DNA of 64,000 nucleotides from Rosistilla carotiformis (GCF_007753095.1 NZ_CP036348.1:3472001-3536000), one strand, 5' to 3'; positions 36,796 through 45,546 are shown, counted from the first letter of the stretch. The notes: generated from the letters alone by a model not told the origin. Made by a program: numbers and translations.

Positions 36796-36981
36796 CTAGC
36801 CCATCTTCTTTTTGGCAGTCGCCAAGCCCTTGGAGATGGTGTCGGAAAGTTCCGCCGCATCCATGGCGGCCAGAACCAAAAATGCTTCGCTGAGGACACG
36901 TTTGGTGACAGCGGCGTTGATCGCCGTTTTGTCGGTGTCGACGCGCGTGCTGACTTCGTTGTAAAAATCGCTAAGCTTCAT
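36796..36981 (-). CDS. Small conserved-looking protein, 61 residues
   Basis: The ATG at 36981 has GAGG seven bases before it and gives a compact 61-residue helical protein starting MKLSDFYNEVSTRV and ending in SKGLATAKKKMG. Composition is Ala/Lys/Glu-rich with no cysteine and no membrane segment. The good ribosome site and balanced amino-acid composition suggest a true gene and not chance. A longer overlapping frame in another register is treated as noise. No family is recognised. It stands between convergent and same-strand neighbours 345 bases apart. Confidence 0.65.
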   Translation of the reverse strand: MKLSDFYNEVSTRVDTDKTAINAAVTKRVLSEAFLVLAAMDAAELSDTISKGLATAKKKMG

Positions 36982-37326
36982 AACATCCTCGAAGTTGGTG
37001 ACAGGGCAATAAACAACTCGCGGAGTATAACGCAATCCTCGTGCGGCATCGATCTCAATTGCTGGCGTTTCCGCGTTTCCATTGAGTCATCTGTCGGCAT
37101 GTCACAAACTTGCGACGTCACGCATCGACCTTGGCTGTCGATTGCGTTCACAAAGAATGGCTCGTTCCGTCGGTGTACCCCATTGCGGTCACATAGTAAC
37201 GACGGGGTGATCCCTGCAACGGATTGGATGCCCAAGTAGCAGTGCGACTTACCGACGCGTTCACCAGAATACGCGGTGGCCGTCGTTTTTTATCGGTCGG
37301 CGAAATTGAGCCAGCGAAACGCGAGC
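36982..37326. other. 345 bp gap, promoter region of the small gene
   Basis: Between the start of the 61-residue gene and the stop of the membrane-protein gene, both on minus. No hairpin, promoter motif or further small gene could be supported. Confidence 0.4.
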
Positions 37327-38046
37327 TCAGCGCTGCTGCGGATCCCGTACGCGTTTTAGCAACAATTCGTTGGCATATGCCATCGCGTCGACAGCGACAT
37401 CGGCGATGATCGTTCGTCCCTTAGCGAGCCAAGCGGCGGCAAAGGCCCAAACTGCGATCCATTCCATCCAGAATAGGAAGTGGTATTCATTGAGCCATTG
37501 TTTCGTGGCTCCGCGAATGACAAACAGGTAGGCTCCCATCGCGACGAGACTGACCAGGATCACAATTCCGCTGGTCCGATAAATCAGCCGACGTTCCCGC
37601 AGATGCGGTTCGTCTTCACGCTGTGCGTCGCGTGGAAAGTGATACAGCGAATAAAAGGCGAGCGTCAGGAAAAAAACGCCGCCACAGAACGAATGGAGGT
37701 ATCCGGTCAACGATTTTTGCAGCAACGGGTCACTTTTGAAATCGAGCGGAAAAAAAGCGATGCCGAGGGCGGAGACGCAGCCGAGGTTGGCTGTCCAGTT
37801 TTCGACCCGGTCGTAGCTGCGATAACAATATAAGAAGATCCCAATTGCTGATAGCGTCCCCACGAAGACGTCCCGCATGCCGGTGTGATAGTAGCTGCTG
37901 AGGTTTGGTTGCAAGGGAATTCCAACAATCCAACCTCCGGGGCCCAGGACCAGCGGCAACAGCAATCCGGTGACACCAATCGCACGTCGAATCGTCAAAT
38001 ACGAAATCACCAAGACATTCGTCTTGTCGGGATATTCGGGGATCAC
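37327..38046 (-). CDS. Six-span membrane protein coupled to EcsC
   Basis: The start is GTG at 38046, which overlaps the EcsC stop codon as GTGA, with GGTGG six bases before it; 239 residues. About six hydrophobic segments are seen, with short loops (LLLPLVLGPGGWIVG, LSSYYHTGMRDVFVG, LGCVSALGIAFFPLD). The SSYYHTGMRDVFVG and SYDRVENWTANLG loops with conserved-looking Tyr, His, Arg and Asp are reminiscent of DUF998-like membrane proteins. Function unknown. Translational coupling to EcsC suggests that the two act together at the membrane. Confidence 0.78.
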   Translation of the reverse strand: MIPEYPDKTNVLVISYLTIRRAIGVTGLLLPLVLGPGGWIVGIPLQPNLSSYYHTGMRDVFVGTLSAIGIFLYCYRSYDRVENWTANLGCVSALGIAFFPLDFKSDPLLQKSLTGYLHSFCGGVFFLTLAFYSLYHFPRDAQREDEPHLRERRLIYRTSGIVILVSLVAMGAYLFVIRGATKQWLNEYHFLFWMEWIAVWAFAAAWLAKGRTIIADVAVDAMAYANELLLKRVRDPQQR

Positions 38047-38858
38047 CGCAAACCACCGTAAACTTGGCGGACGCGGGCGACGCCGTACCTCCGCTCCAGC
38101 CGCCGGATGCTAAAGTGGGCGCGGGCGATGTCTTGGTAGTGGTCGATAAAATAGCTATTGATCAACGCGCCGCCGAGTGCTCCGATCACTGGGATCGCTT
38201 GCGCCGCGATCTTTTCGCTGACGACGGTTCCGAACCGTTTGCCGATCATCGTGACAAGCTTGACTAACGGGGGAGCGGCGGTGTCGGCCACGCCGTTTTT
38301 TAAGACGAACTGGGAAGCGTCGCGGATTTGTTGCGCCATTGCCGCCCGAACGGCGAAGTACCCGATTTCGGTATCGTCATCGACGGATTCAGAGTTGCCC
38401 GGATCCAGGGCGAAGACTTGAAGACAGGCAAGTTGTGACTCAACGCTTGTAAGATCTTCACCTTCACTGCGTGCGATGTCGGCGACGCTACGCAAGATCA
38501 ATACGGTCGACACCGGCAGTTCCGCCGCGATCGTCGCGCCGCCCATCGCGCCGCCGGCCGCACCCACAACACCGGCCATCAATTTATGCGTAAGCAATCG
38601 TGGCTTTCCCGATTTCAATGGATCATCTCCCAGCGTCCGCAACGCGACGTCCAATGCGACACGCATCGATTTGTCGATCGCGGCATAAACTGCGTTTTCC
38701 GCCACATCGGGCAATAGCTTTAGAGATGCGGTGATCGGCTTGCCGATCAGTTCGGTCAGGCGGTCGGCAATCCCGTGATGTTCGAGGATGGTTTTCGCTT
38801 CCCGCAACTGCACCAACACTTCCTCGGGCAATGCGTCGTCGATCAGTTCTGTATTCAT
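38043..38858 (-). CDS. EcsC family protein
   Basis: The 271-residue protein matches the EcsC domain pattern: LTHKLMAGVVGAAGGAMGGATIAAELPVSTVLILRSVADIA region (glycine-rich hydrophobic helix near residues 92-125), then EIGYFAVRAAMAQQ and a C-terminal IPVIGALGGALINSYFIDHYQDIARAHF. EcsC proteins are membrane-associated and found with ABC exporters or stress genes; their biochemical role is unresolved. It overlaps the next gene by four bases and lies 75 bases past the GlsB-type gene on the same strand, so the three probably form one transcript. Confidence 0.92.
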   Translation of the reverse strand: MNTELIDDALPEEVLVQLREAKTILEHHGIADRLTELIGKPITASLKLLPDVAENAVYAAIDKSMRVALDVALRTLGDDPLKSGKPRLLTHKLMAGVVGAAGGAMGGATIAAELPVSTVLILRSVADIARSEGEDLTSVESQLACLQVFALDPGNSESVDDDTEIGYFAVRAAMAQQIRDASQFVLKNGVADTAAPPLVKLVTMIGKRFGTVVSEKIAAQAIPVIGALGGALINSYFIDHYQDIARAHFSIRRLERRYGVARVRQVYGGLR

Positions 38859-38933
38859 CGATTGTTGAATCCTTGCTTCAGTTCATCCCTGCGATTCGAT
38901 CCACAGAGCAAAGTCTACCGCCGCAGTACGGCA

Positions 38934-39188
38934 TCAGTCGACGGCGTTGCTTCGACGCATCGAAATCGCCAGCAGAATGATCGCGCCAAGGATCGATCCG
39001 ATCCATCCGCTCGACTGAACCACCGACCCACCTTGCAACAGATATCCGATCGCGCCACCAACAAACGATCCGGCGACGCCAAGCATGACGGTTCGCATGC
39101 ACCCCATCGAATGATCGCCGGGGACAAGCGCACGGGCAATCAAGCCGGTCAATAAGCCAAAAAAGATCCAACCAATGATCGAAAACAT
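38934..39188 (-). CDS. GlsB/YeaQ/YmgE family membrane protein
   Basis: From the ATG at 39188 the protein has 84 residues, the normal family length. The pattern MFSIIGWIFFGLLTGLIARAL, then GCMRTVMLGVAGSFVGGAIGYLL and SILGAIILLAI gives three membrane helices with Gly-rich faces. The family, once called transglycosylase-associated, is induced by general stress in many bacteria. It heads a minus-strand set with EcsC and the six-span protein. The DJ-1 gene is divergent from it across 520 bases. Confidence 0.9.
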   Translation of the reverse strand: MFSIIGWIFFGLLTGLIARALVPGDHSMGCMRTVMLGVAGSFVGGAIGYLLQGGSVVQSSGWIGSILGAIILLAISMRRSNAVD

Positions 39189-39709
39189 GTTGTGGTTTCC
39201 ATATAGGTAACGAGTGAGTCGGTGTGCGTCGGCACGCCCAATTGGCACGTTCAACCGAGCGGTCCCTGGAGATACGCAAACGCCATGCCGTCGATAGTTT
39301 TTCATCGTGGTGACGCTGCAAAGTGACAGCTCGCTCGCCGCGAACGGCCAACCTGGGCGCCCGGCACGAGAGATGTGCCTTCTCATCGCTTCTGCCCTCC
39401 ACGCGTACGGGGCGTGCTCCGCGGAATCTCGAGGCAGACCTTCCGAAAATCACGGCGGAGGCACGCTGCGGTTTCGAACGATCGGGGTTACGGAGCGACT
39501 TTCGAGTCGTCGATTGCGGTTGGGTCGTCGTCCCCATCTAGCAACCGTTCCGCCGCCTCTGCCAACGTATGGTGGTTCCCAAGCCAAGTTGCTTTGTTAG
39601 CAACCACACTCCGTCGGATGCGTTGAGGTTTCTCGGCGATTACTGACTTGGCACGACATCTGCAATTGCTCCTTCGATGTTTGATACCACGATCACTAAG
39701 GAGACAAGA
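39189..39709. other. 521 bp divergent control region
   Basis: This region separates the GlsB-type gene (minus) from the DJ-1 gene (plus). Near its right end is a sigma-54-like promoter (see 39648-39664). The rest holds only featureless open frames on both strands and no supported gene. Confidence 0.5.
39648..39664 (+). promoter_or_regulatory. Sigma-54 type -24/-12 promoter before the DJ-1 gene
   Basis: TTGGCACGACATCTGCA matches the sigma-54 consensus YTGGCACGRNNNTTGCW at all defined bases but one (CTGC for TTGC). The GG/GC spacing is right. Transcription would begin about 35 bases before the ATG at 39710, which is itself preceded by AAGGAG. This would put the gene under an enhancer-binding activator. 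Confidence 0.6.
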
Positions 39710-40276
39710 ATGAGTCAGCAAGAATTGAAAGGCAAACGCATTGCGTTTTTGGTAACCGACGGCTTTGAACAAGTCGAACTCACCCAGCCGTGGGAAGCGA
39801 TTCAGGCGGCCGGCGCAGAAGTCGTGTTGGTCTCGCCAAAAGAGAAGCAGGTGCAAGGGATGAACCACGACGAAAAAGGGGAGACGTTTTCGGTGGACCA
39901 GATGGTCCAATCGAGTTCCGCCGCGGAATTCGACGGCTTGGTGCTGCCAGGTGGTGTCGCCAACCCCGATGCTTTGCGAGTCTGTACCGCCAGTGTCAGC
40001 TTTGTCCGCGACTTTTTCGCGCAACATAAACCCGTTGCTGCGATCTGCCACGGCCCATGGACCCTAATCGAAGCTGACGTCGTCCGTGGACGTACCGTCA
40101 CCTCATGGCCAAGCTTGAAGACCGATCTGGTTAACGCGGGTGCGAACTGGGTAGACGAGGAGTGCGTCTGTGACGAAGGCTTGGTAACAAGCCGAAACCC
40201 CGACGACTTGCCAGCATTCTGTGCAAAGGCAATCGAAGAGTTCGCCGAAGGCAAGCACGCGGCGCAAACCGTCTAG
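39710..40276 (+). CDS. DJ-1/PfpI family protein
   Basis: The ATG at 39710 follows AAGGAG; the frame runs 11 codons further up but those are not used; 188 residues. It has the PfpI start GKRIAFLVTDGFEQVEL with Glu20, GLVLPGGVANPD and the nucleophile elbow AAICHGPW with Cys113-His114. Family members act as protease/chaperone-like or glyoxalase/deglycase enzymes under heat, oxidative or carbonyl stress. It has a sigma-54-like promoter and sits with other stress-type genes. The following flavin-binding gene lies 148 bases on, possibly cotranscribed. Confidence 0.93.
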   Translation: MSQQELKGKRIAFLVTDGFEQVELTQPWEAIQAAGAEVVLVSPKEKQVQGMNHDEKGETFSVDQMVQSSSAAEFDGLVLPGGVANPDALRVCTASVSFVRDFFAQHKPVAAICHGPWTLIEADVVRGRTVTSWPSLKTDLVNAGANWVDEECVCDEGLVTSRNPDDLPAFCAKAIEEFAEGKHAAQTV

Positions 40277-40424
40277 CTCCGTCGCCTCGCTAGGCAATTC
40301 CGTGGCAGACGCTCGACGCCAGCCACATCGTACGGTCCCGTTTCGAGTGGCGATTGCAGCGGCGTTGGTTCGTCGCGGCACTCGCGTCCCACTCACTTTT
40401 GCCCCTGTAAAGGAAAGAAATTCC

Positions 40425-40907
40425 ATGGATACGCATCAAAAACTGATTGATCTGATCAAAGACTTCGACAACGCCATGCTGGTGACTCGCAGCAACGACC
40501 GCACCCTCGACGCTCGCCCGATGGCGATCGCCGAGGTAGAAGAGGGCGGGGAAATGTGGTTTGTCACCGACCGGAATTCGGGGAAGGTGGCCGACTTGAT
40601 GTTGGATGTGGAAGTCGCCGTGACGATGCAAGGCAAAGGCAAGTTTGTCTCGATATCCGGTACCGCTCAGGCGGTCGACGACCGGGCCAAACTGAACGAG
40701 CTTTGGAACGAAGCCTGGAAAGTTTGGTTCCCGGAGGGGAAGGCCAGCGAAGCGATCGTGTTGCTGCGCATTGAACCAATCCATGGGCAGTACTGGGACA
40801 ACTCTGGGCTGCAAGGCATCTCGTATCTGATTAAAGCAGGGAAGGCGTATCTTCAAGGCGAACGTCCGTCGACAAGTGACGCAACCAACGCCTTCGTCCC
40901 TCTGTAA
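40425..40907 (+). CDS. General stress protein 26-like pyridoxamine-phosphate oxidase family protein
   Basis: The ATG at 40425 has AAAGGA in front, the longer frame upstream being noise; 160 residues. The split-barrel flavin fold is seen in AMLVTRSNDRTLDARPMAIAEVE, WFVTDRNSGKVADL, VAVTMQGKGKFVSISGTAQ and a C-terminal WFPEGKASEAIVLLRIEP with YWDNSG. It likely binds FMN or F420-like flavin. The same domain is found in general stress protein 26, supporting a role in the local stress cluster. It follows the DJ-1 gene in the same direction. Confidence 0.92.
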   Translation: MDTHQKLIDLIKDFDNAMLVTRSNDRTLDARPMAIAEVEEGGEMWFVTDRNSGKVADLMLDVEVAVTMQGKGKFVSISGTAQAVDDRAKLNELWNEAWKVWFPEGKASEAIVLLRIEPIHGQYWDNSGLQGISYLIKAGKAYLQGERPSTSDATNAFVPL

Positions 40908-41176
40908 ATGGAGCTTGTTGAGTCACCCATCTGGGCGTGGCTGACCAGTATTCGGCACATAACGAGTAGAGCCATGGAGGGCTGGGGCCTAGTCAGAACA
41001 AGATTCGGCTCCAGCATATTTTGGTTGCACGGAGTGGTGGTTGCGATGCGTCGCCGCAGCCCCGATCCTTTCTTGCGATCGCGAAGCGATCAGCCTCCTT
41101 GCGAACGGATACTGACTTACGCTCGATCGCCACACAATCTCGATGGCGACGCAATGTAATCCTTCCGACCCGCCAC

Positions 41177-41683
41177 TCACTCGGTATCGCTTTCCCGACG
41201 TGCTTCTTTCGCCTTGCCCCGCCGGTAGACGATCTTTCCGATCTTATCTTCGACGATGCCAAGCACGACAAGGACGAGCACTGCGAAAAATGTGATCGTC
41301 AGGGCGAGCGGCACTCGATTCACCGCCGCCGCCACACCGATTCCGGCAGTCAAATAGATTGTCGCTGCCGTCGTCAGCCCCTCGACACCTTCTTGTTTCT
41401 GGTGCACGATCGTACCTGCGCCGAGAAAGCTGATGCCGACGACAATCGCTTGCAGGATCCGGATCGGGTCGGAGTTCAATAGCGAATTCGGTTCTTCACG
41501 CTGAAACTGATTGACGACCTCGTGACCCAAGATCATCATCAGCGCCGAACCGGCGCAGACGAAAATGTGCGTGCGGATGCCCGCCGGTTTCCCGGCGATT
41601 TCGCGTTCGATACCAAGCACTGCGCCGCATGCGGCCGCAATCGCGATGGTTTGCAGGTTTTCAATGTCATGCGCTTCGAACAT
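41177..41683 (-). CDS. MgtC/SapB family membrane protein
   Basis: From the ATG at 41683, preceded by GGAG, the protein has 168 residues with four or five hydrophobic segments: LQTIAIAAACGAVLGIEREIAGKPAGIRTHIFVCAGSAL region first, then GISFLGAGTIV and TTAATIYLTAGIGVAAAV. GIEREIAGKPAGIRTH and SFLGAGTI are the family marks. MgtC-type proteins help survival at low Mg or in acid and can inhibit the F-type ATPase; many environmental members are unassigned. It is convergent with the flavin protein gene. Confidence 0.94.
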   Translation of the reverse strand: MFEAHDIENLQTIAIAAACGAVLGIEREIAGKPAGIRTHIFVCAGSALMMILGHEVVNQFQREEPNSLLNSDPIRILQAIVVGISFLGAGTIVHQKQEGVEGLTTAATIYLTAGIGVAAAVNRVPLALTITFFAVLVLVVLGIVEDKIGKIVYRRGKAKEARRESDTE

Positions 41684-41776
41684 GTGTCTCCATCCCATCG
41701 CGTGTCCTGGCAAGGCCTACTGTTTGGTCGCGTGTTGCGTTACTGGAATGCTCACCACCCACCAACGGCATTCATT

Positions 41777-42328
41777 CTATCGCGACGCATCTTTTGAACG
41801 ATGATCGGGAACGGGATCTCCTTGCATACGCTCCATTTTAAACAGCATCAACTTACTCCCCTCCGGCGATGCAAATTTCGTAGGCCGATCGGCACCAGGT
41901 AACGCATAGCAAAGCACGCAGCGATCGTCTCCATCGAACTTAAGAATTCCCGCTGCAATCACATCCTGCTTAGGACGATCGACCTTTTCTTTTGAAAGGG
42001 GCGCTTGCTCCGGGATCGATGTCATATCGATATGCATCGGCTTTTCGGCGGCATCGATTGTGAAGACCGCCCGAAATCGTTGGTGTTCGTCGCGATCATA
42101 GGTAACGATGGTGTTGGTCGCCACCGTGACGGTGGTTCCTTGGATTTCGGCTTCGCTCAATTCGCGTCCTTGATTGACTCCGGCGACAACTTTCCATCGA
42201 CCTTGAAATTTTTCGGTGGACGTGTCGTGAGGCGTCGGACCGGGGGCGCGTTCGCCAGCGGCAGCAAGGGAGGCGAGGCAAAGCAGCATCGAGGTCGTGG
42301 TCAGGGCTGTGATCGTACGCGCGTTCAT
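41777..42328 (-). CDS. TIGR03067-type secreted protein
   Basis: The ATG at 42328 has GGAG seven bases before it and begins a signal peptide (MNARTITALTTTSMLLCLASLAA, cut before GERAPG); 183 residues. The sequence EKFQGRWKVVAGVNQGRELSEAEIQGTTVTV is the start of the planctomycete domain TIGR03067, a lipocalin-like small barrel that often occurs in several copies. The C-terminal part FDGDDRCVLCYALPGADRPTKF with its CVLCY pair is also typical. Export is clear; function unknown. It precedes the MgtC gene on the same strand by 93 bases. Confidence 0.88.
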   Translation of the reverse strand: MNARTITALTTTSMLLCLASLAAAGERAPGPTPHDTSTEKFQGRWKVVAGVNQGRELSEAEIQGTTVTVATNTIVTYDRDEHQRFRAVFTIDAAEKPMHIDMTSIPEQAPLSKEKVDRPKQDVIAAGILKFDGDDRCVLCYALPGADRPTKFASPEGSKLMLFKMERMQGDPVPDHRSKDASR

Positions 42329-42702
42329 AAGTCTTCTCCAAATTGTGTTGTGGAACGGAAACAGATCCTCCTTTGCACGTTTTGTGCCCAACAAACTGGA
42401 AGCGGGAAAAACAGGCGACACGGTCCCATTTTTCGCGTTGCTTGAGCGACCGCGTTCCAGCGCGATCGGCCAGCGATCGCCTCCGGGAAAGAGTCGCGAT
42501 GGAACGTCGCGAGAATACGTCGCAGCAACATTTACCGGGGACTCGAATCACCCGTGCGGATGTCAAACACAGTTGGCGGCGCCATCTGCGGGGCAGCACT
42601 GACGCTCATGAGAAACGAAACGACGCAGTGGATCGTCGTGAATCAAAGCGTCGTCGCGAGTAACGCCGGCGAGTGTCAGCAAGCGTGCCGTTGTGAATCG
42701 TG
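42329..42702. other. 374 bp gap
   Basis: This lies between the start of the TIGR03067 gene and the stop of the last Tad-like gene, both on minus, and should contain the former's promoter. Short frames on both strands show no features. Nothing else stands out. Confidence 0.4.
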
Positions 42703-43119
42703 CTACTCATTCCGTATCTCGATCGAATGCGATACGTCCGAATCGAGGAATTTTCCCATCACGATCCAGCCGTCGCTGCTGAGGTCGCAATCGACGGTCA
42801 CCCGAATCGTCGCGGCAAGGGTGGGTAACGTCCCAGGGTTAACCGTCACCTCGTAGTTCAATTTTGGATTGAATGCGGTGATCGTATCATCGACGGCCGT
42901 CTGAACTTCGGCAACCGTCGCTCCTTGCACCAATGCGGTTCGTGCGCCTTCGTAGGCTGCTTGGGCAACGACGTTCCGTAGCAGGTTGTAGCGAATTACA
43001 TCGGCGCTGGCCACAAATAAAAACAACAGGATCGGAATGCAGAACGCCATTTCCACGGTGACCGCTCCGGTGCGGCAGCGTCGGTCGAATCGAAGGCGTC
43101 GATGGGTGTGAATCTTCAT
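42703..43119 (-). CDS. TadE-like pseudopilin
   Basis: The 138-residue protein has a basic start and then GAVTVEMAFCIPILLFLFVASADVIRY, a TadE-type hydrophobic start with Glu at +5 after the small residue, followed by a long AAYEGARTA helix and a beta-rich domain. TadE minor pseudopilins are cleaved by a dedicated peptidase and help Flp/Tad pilus assembly or secretion. It begins six bases after the vWA gene and is the last of three genes in one operon. No Tad ATPase or secretin is nearby, so the rest of the machine must be elsewhere. Confidence 0.9.
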   Translation of the reverse strand: MKIHTHRRLRFDRRCRTGAVTVEMAFCIPILLFLFVASADVIRYNLLRNVVAQAAYEGARTALVQGATVAEVQTAVDDTITAFNPKLNYEVTVNPGTLPTLAATIRVTVDCDLSSDGWIVMGKFLDSDVSHSIEIRNE

Positions 43120-43125
43120 GGCATA

Positions 43126-44289
43126 TTACTCCGTTAACGACAGTCCGATGGAACGGGCGATTTCTCGGAACGCCGCCTGCAGTTCTTGATCGCTAGCCGC
43201 TTGGAAAGCTATTCCACCGGTTGTATTAGCCACATCTTGCATGACCGAGAAACTGGCCCCTGCACCGAAGCTGACTGTGTGAATGGTGATCCTTTCATGC
43301 TTCGCATACACCGCCGCCTGGACCGGGTTGTAGCCGGTGTTCCATTGCCCGTCGGTCATCAGGATGATCACCTTTTCGGAAAAGCTGGCGTTGGGTGAGT
43401 TTCGGATTAAGGTGCGGGCGCGGTCGATCCCGCTGCTGATCGCCGTCCCCCCGATGATCTCGCGGTTGCCAATCGCCCGCACCGCGTTTTGAACCACCGC
43501 ATAGTCGTTGGTGAAGTTGGCGTTCGTTGTCACCTCAGTCGCCGTGAACGTTCTTCGGTAGACGGCACTGTATTGCGACTCGGGAGCCGAATACGAAACC
43601 AACGCGATGTGTTCCTTTTTTTCCTTTTGCCCCATCTCGTCGAAGAAGACATCGATCGCGTTTTCGAGACTGTCCCAACGACTTCTCGGTTGCGGAGCTT
43701 GAAAATACGCGTAGTCAAAACTTTGGCGATTCGGATAAACCCAATCCACTCCTGACAGGTCAAATGCCATCGATGCGGATCGATCGAGCACTAGCACGAT
43801 GTCAAGATTGATCTCCGTGGCGGTCGCCATCTGCGACAGATCGGTCGCTTCCCCGTTGCGAACTCCTGGGAACAGCGATTGCAATCCCGGATTCACCGAA
43901 CCACCTCCCAGACGAGCGACCACGCGGAACGAATTGATCGGCGTCGCATCTTCGCTGAACTGAAATTTGTTGTTGGTTTGCCGTTGCGAATTCCCCGCGG
44001 CAATATCTGCGTCGTCCAAGCGAAAGTCTTTTGCGCCGATGACGGTGTTTTGGATCGCGAGGTTCTTCGCGCGCGACTTCGCTAGGGAAATCGATCCGGT
44101 CTGCGTGTATTCCACCGAAGCGGCTTTCGACGAAAGATCCGACACGATTCGCATGTCGGTTCGAGCGGCTTCGACCAACGACAGATCAAGCGCCATCGCC
44201 CCCAATGCGATCAGAGCGGCCAGCATAAACAAAAACATGACTAGAATCGCACCGGTTCGTGTTCGGTCAGGAAAGCGTTGTAGGGGCAT
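43126..44289 (-). CDS. TadG-like protein with von Willebrand factor A domain
   Basis: 387 residues. The N-terminal hydrophobic segment GAILVMFLFMLAALIALGAMALD with a downstream AARTDMRIVSDLSSKAAS helix is the TadG/pilus-like anchor. From about residue 165 a vWA domain follows with the MIDAS motif DRSAS in IVLVLDRSASMAFDL, a GTAISSGIDRA block and ILMTDGQWNTG. Such proteins are exposed on the surface and bind matrix or partner proteins through a metal ion. It lies between two TadE-like genes, with gaps of 36 and 6 bases, in one operon. Confidence 0.92.
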   Translation of the reverse strand: MPLQRFPDRTRTGAILVMFLFMLAALIALGAMALDLSLVEAARTDMRIVSDLSSKAASVEYTQTGSISLAKSRAKNLAIQNTVIGAKDFRLDDADIAAGNSQRQTNNKFQFSEDATPINSFRVVARLGGGSVNPGLQSLFPGVRNGEATDLSQMATATEINLDIVLVLDRSASMAFDLSGVDWVYPNRQSFDYAYFQAPQPRSRWDSLENAIDVFFDEMGQKEKKEHIALVSYSAPESQYSAVYRRTFTATEVTTNANFTNDYAVVQNAVRAIGNREIIGGTAISSGIDRARTLIRNSPNASFSEKVIILMTDGQWNTGYNPVQAAVYAKHERITIHTVSFGAGASFSVMQDVANTTGGIAFQAASDQELQAAFREIARSIGLSLTE

Positions 44290-44325
44290 TCGTAGGTTCC
44301 AAATCGAGTTGAGATTAAGGGGCGA

Positions 44326-44778
44326 CTATTCTTTGACAGCGACCACCGACACGGTGACATTCCGATCCGCAAGCAGGTTAAATGACGAGAAATGCGCGAG
44401 TTCGGAGATCGGGACCTTCAGTTCGAGCTGCAACAGATCGCCTCGCCTCGCCGTCGTTAGATTGGCGGGGGGCGTTAGCGTCCAACCTTCGATCTCACGA
44501 GCTGTCAACATTCGATCGACGGCGCCTGTGACGTCCGCACTGACGGCTCCCACGTCCGCAGCAGCGCGGATGCCCTCATACGCGGCGACCTTCAGCGTTT
44601 GCTTGAAGTAGATGTAGTTGGTGACGTCGATAAATCCGAAAGTTACGACAGTAAACACCGGCAAACAGAATGCGAGTTCGGCAACGGCCGCCCCCAAACG
44701 CTTTGAGCCGCGGGAACGAAGCGTCCTCGCGTGCACTGGGTTTCGGCGGCAAGTCGGGTTACCTGTTTTGTTGTGCAT
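44326..44778 (-). CDS. TadE-like pseudopilin
   Basis: 150 residues with a 29-residue basic leader, then GAAVAELAFCLPVFTVVTFGFIDVTNYIY, the TadE membrane segment, and AAYEGIRAAADVG. The leader is Arg/Lys-rich, as in prepilin substrates. It heads the three-gene operon with a vWA protein and a second TadE. The two TadE copies share the layout but differ strongly in sequence, so they may be different minor subunits. The ATG lacks an obvious ribosome site. Confidence 0.88.
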   Translation of the reverse strand: MHNKTGNPTCRRNPVHARTLRSRGSKRLGAAVAELAFCLPVFTVVTFGFIDVTNYIYFKQTLKVAAYEGIRAAADVGAVSADVTGAVDRMLTAREIEGWTLTPPANLTTARRGDLLQLELKVPISELAHFSSFNLLADRNVTVSVVAVKE

Positions 44779-45546
44779 CGGAAAGGCTGTGGAATTTTGT
44801 TACGGAATCGATAGTTCGCGAAACCGGCGCATCGCTATGGGGCCTCGCAACACGGGTACACATAGCAACTCTATGCCACGCAGCGAAACGAAGCCGAGAA
44901 TTTCTTTGTTGTATTTCCGCAACATCCCCCCCCCAACACTGAACTATGCCGCCACCATCATGTGTTGGATGGGCATGGCGGACAGCCATAAACAAGGCGA
45001 TGTCGCGTCGTCGTTCGCTTGGAAAGATGGCTCCCACTCAACGAGCCCCCATGAAGTTCACGACGCACTCCGTTGCGTTGCTAACGGAGTCAACCCTTGC
45101 AACTTGCCCCAACCGAGCGCGATGGCGAAAAACGCTACCGAGAAAACAGAAACTGCTTTACGGCAGAGAATCAAGACAGCCTGATAGGGCTGAGAGCGGC
45201 AGTACCGATGGGGCGGTCCAACAGTAAGTCAACAGCAAACTTAGCCAACGGCGAACGTTCTACGGCCTCTACTTGACCTGAATCGATCCCATCGGACTTG
45301 AAAGAGAACTAATGAGACAAGCATCAACTTTTCGACGAGCCAGTGGTGGTCAGAATTTTTGCCAATGCGGCTTTCTTGCAAATCACCTGCGTGCCCAACA
45401 CAAAATCCGGACTTAGATCTCCTGCGCATGCAGAAGCTATGCCTGCCCCAAAAACACCCCACCTGGTTGACTTTAAACCGACTAGGTGTAGAGTAGCCAG
45501 TTGAATGCCATCCCAGTTGCTTTGGTCGTGCATGTTTCACCAAAGT
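44779..45546. other. 768 bp without a supported gene
   Basis: Between the Tad-like operon start and the tandem repeat array. Frames of up to about 105 codons occur on both strands but have no ribosome sites, no family features and irregular composition; composition looks less GC-rich than surrounding genes. It may be remnant sequence of a lost gene. The start of the Tad-like transcript should lie in its left part. Confidence 0.5.
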
